The position numbers and the translations under genes are program-made. A DNA stretch of 6,703 nucleotides from Novosphingobium sp. Lineage in GTDB: Bacteria > Pseudomonadota > Alphaproteobacteria > Sphingomonadales > Sphingomonadaceae. Each line of letters starts with the position of its first letter. Position 1 is the stretch's first letter. This document shows positions 5,947 to 6,703 of the stretch, piece by piece. A model generated the notes under the pieces. That model ran no database searches, was not told the origin of the DNA, and saw nothing but the letters and a program-made list of their open reading frames with translations. The stretch covers positions 1-6,703 of the forward strand of contig JAIXYF010000114.1 of the NCBI GenBank assembly GCA_027490345.1, read 5' to 3'.

Positions 5947-6240
5947 ATGAATGCGCACCATCAACGCACCTTTCGCTCCAACATGACCTCGAAATGTCAG
6001 GTCACGATCCCGAAGGAAATCCGGGAAGCGCTCGGCCTCAAGGCAGGAGATCGGGTGGCGTTCAGACTGGCAGAGGATGGCAGCGCCCGCATCCTGCCGG
6101 TAACCGCGCAGGATGTGGCTGAGGCCCGCAAAGCCGTGATTGCTGAGAGTGTTGCCGAGGCACGCAGCCACTTTCGCCCGTTTGGTATGACCAACACCGA
6201 ATTCTATGATCTGATGCGTGGCCCACCGGCAGATGTATGA
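5947..6240 (+). CDS. AbrB/MazE-type (VapB-like) antitoxin
   Basis: A 97-residue protein with a swapped-hairpin AbrB DNA-binding domain at about residues 13-52: MTSKCQVTIPKEIREALGLK followed by AGDRVAF. The C-terminal part (about 54-97, including SHFRPFGMTNTEFYDLMRG) should wrap around and block the toxin. It would neutralise the PIN toxin and, with it, repress the module's promoter. The usual glycine of the SKGQVTIP motif is Cys17 here. Two starts are possible: 5947 (used here, 7 bases after the inverted repeat) and 5983 (MTSK..., 85 residues). Neither has a clear Shine-Dalgarno, so a leaderless start at 5947 is plausible. The same frame runs open upstream into gatA, but that part is gatA sequence out of frame. 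The stop overlaps the toxin start as ATGA. Confidence 0.88.
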   Translation: MNAHHQRTFRSNMTSKCQVTIPKEIREALGLKAGDRVAFRLAEDGSARILPVTAQDVAEARKAVIAESVAEARSHFRPFGMTNTEFYDLMRGPPADV

Positions 6241-6650
6241 TCGTTGATTCCAACATCTTTCTGCACATCGTCAATCCGGAAGATGCGGCGTCGGGCCAGG
6301 TTTTGGCGGGCTTTGAGGCTGTTTCCCTGACATCGCCCATCTACATCAATCCCATCATCTTTGCCGAGATTTCTCCCGGCTTTGCAGCGTGCAGCGTGGT
6401 CGAGCGATTTCTTGCCGGTCTTGGCGTTACGGTCGTCGCTCTCAGTCCGGAGGATGCCTTTCGCGCCGGGGAGGCCTTTCTGGCTTACCGCCGCAACGGG
6501 GGCCGTCGCGCCAGCATCCTTCCTGATTTCCTCATAGGCGCGCAGGCTGCAAGCAGGGGCTGGCCAATTCTCACGCGCGACCCTAAGCGATTTGCCACGT
6601 ACTTTCCGACCGTCGAACTGATCGATCCGCTCAAGGTTCCCAATGACTGA
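6237..6650 (+). CDS. VapC-type PIN-domain ribonuclease toxin
   Basis: A complete 137-residue PIN-domain protein of normal VapC length. The four acidic residues that hold the catalytic metal are all present: Asp4 (MIVDSNIF), Glu44 (IIFAEIS), Asp97 (ILPDFLIGAQA) and Asp115 (ILTRDPKRF). The ending RDPKRFATYFPTVELIDP is typical of the family, so the enzyme looks intact. VapC toxins are Mg-dependent RNases, and well-studied ones cut the initiator tRNA, other tRNAs or the 23S sarcin-ricin loop; the target here cannot be read. Its ATG overlaps the antitoxin TGA (ATGA), and no strong ribosome-binding site is seen, so translation is probably coupled to the antitoxin. The 3' end overlaps gatB by 8 bases. 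Five sequence lines (6241-6540) counted by hand give about 59% GC, below sampled gatA lines (67-75%). Confidence 0.92.
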   Translation: MIVDSNIFLHIVNPEDAASGQVLAGFEAVSLTSPIYINPIIFAEISPGFAACSVVERFLAGLGVTVVALSPEDAFRAGEAFLAYRRNGGRRASILPDFLIGAQAASRGWPILTRDPKRFATYFPTVELIDPLKVPND

Positions 6651-6703
6651 CACAGCATACCGCATCGAGGGCACAACCGGCGCATGGGAGGTCGTGATCG
6701 GCC
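6643..6703 (+). CDS. gatB: Asp/Glu-tRNA amidotransferase subunit B, N-terminus only
   Basis: The last 61 bases give 20 codons, MTDTAYRIEGTTGAWEVVIG, before the window ends. The YRIEGTTGxWEVVIG segment matches the start of GatB, which continues LEVHAQV in the family. GatB phosphorylates the Glu or Asp carried on the mischarged tRNA and uses ammonia from GatA to amidate it. AAGG at 6633-6636 lies 6 bases before the ATG and is inside the toxin gene; the ATG overlaps the toxin's last 8 bases in another frame. Position after gatC and gatA supports the call. Only the N-terminus is visible, so intactness cannot be judged. Confidence 0.88.
   Translation, partial: MTDTAYRIEGTTGAWEVVIG

Noticed and set aside
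4917..5948. 343-codon open frame on the minus strand opposite gatA
   Set aside because: Antisense to a fully recognised GatA, with no recognisable family and composition typical of a GC-rich shadow frame.

Overview
The window looks like chromosomal DNA of a GC-rich alphaproteobacterium, most likely a sphingomonad (Novosphingobium or Sphingomonas-like). This rests on high GC, tight ATGA-type gene overlaps, and the look of the GatA, GatB N-terminal and membrane-anchored FKBP proteins. The genus is an inference from memory of these families and was not searched.

Left half (1-2891, minus strand): four genes packed head to tail with 1-4 base overlaps, read from right to left. They are a CrcB/Fluc fluoride channel, an RluA/RluC-family 23S rRNA pseudouridine synthase with a long basic C-terminal tail, a PaiB-family FMN-binding split-barrel protein, and a HAD phosphatase of the phosphoglycolate-phosphatase type that runs off the left edge. 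They are probably one transcript.

Middle (2892-3489): a divergent intergenic region (208 bp) leads into rpsU (ribosomal protein S21) on the plus strand. A 183-bp spacer follows, with two hairpins; the second resembles a Rho-independent terminator.

Right half (3490-6703, plus strand): an inner-membrane-anchored FKBP prolyl isomerase, then gatC and gatA of the GatCAB tRNA amidotransferase. Next comes a two-gene type II toxin-antitoxin module (AbrB/VapB-type antitoxin and VapC-type PIN toxin), then the first 20 codons of gatB. The toxin-antitoxin pair therefore sits inside the gatCAB operon. The toxin stop overlaps the gatB start by 8 bases, and the likely gatB ribosome-binding site lies inside the toxin gene. 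A perfect 7-bp inverted repeat, apparently overlapping a promoter, precedes the antitoxin. This layout is the most notable thing here: a PIN-domain RNase, a family that often cuts tRNA, joined in transcription and translation to a subunit of the enzyme that makes Gln-tRNA and/or Asn-tRNA.

No rRNA, tRNA, CRISPR array, insertion sequence or complete mobile element was seen. No gene-free stretch exceeds 300 bases.
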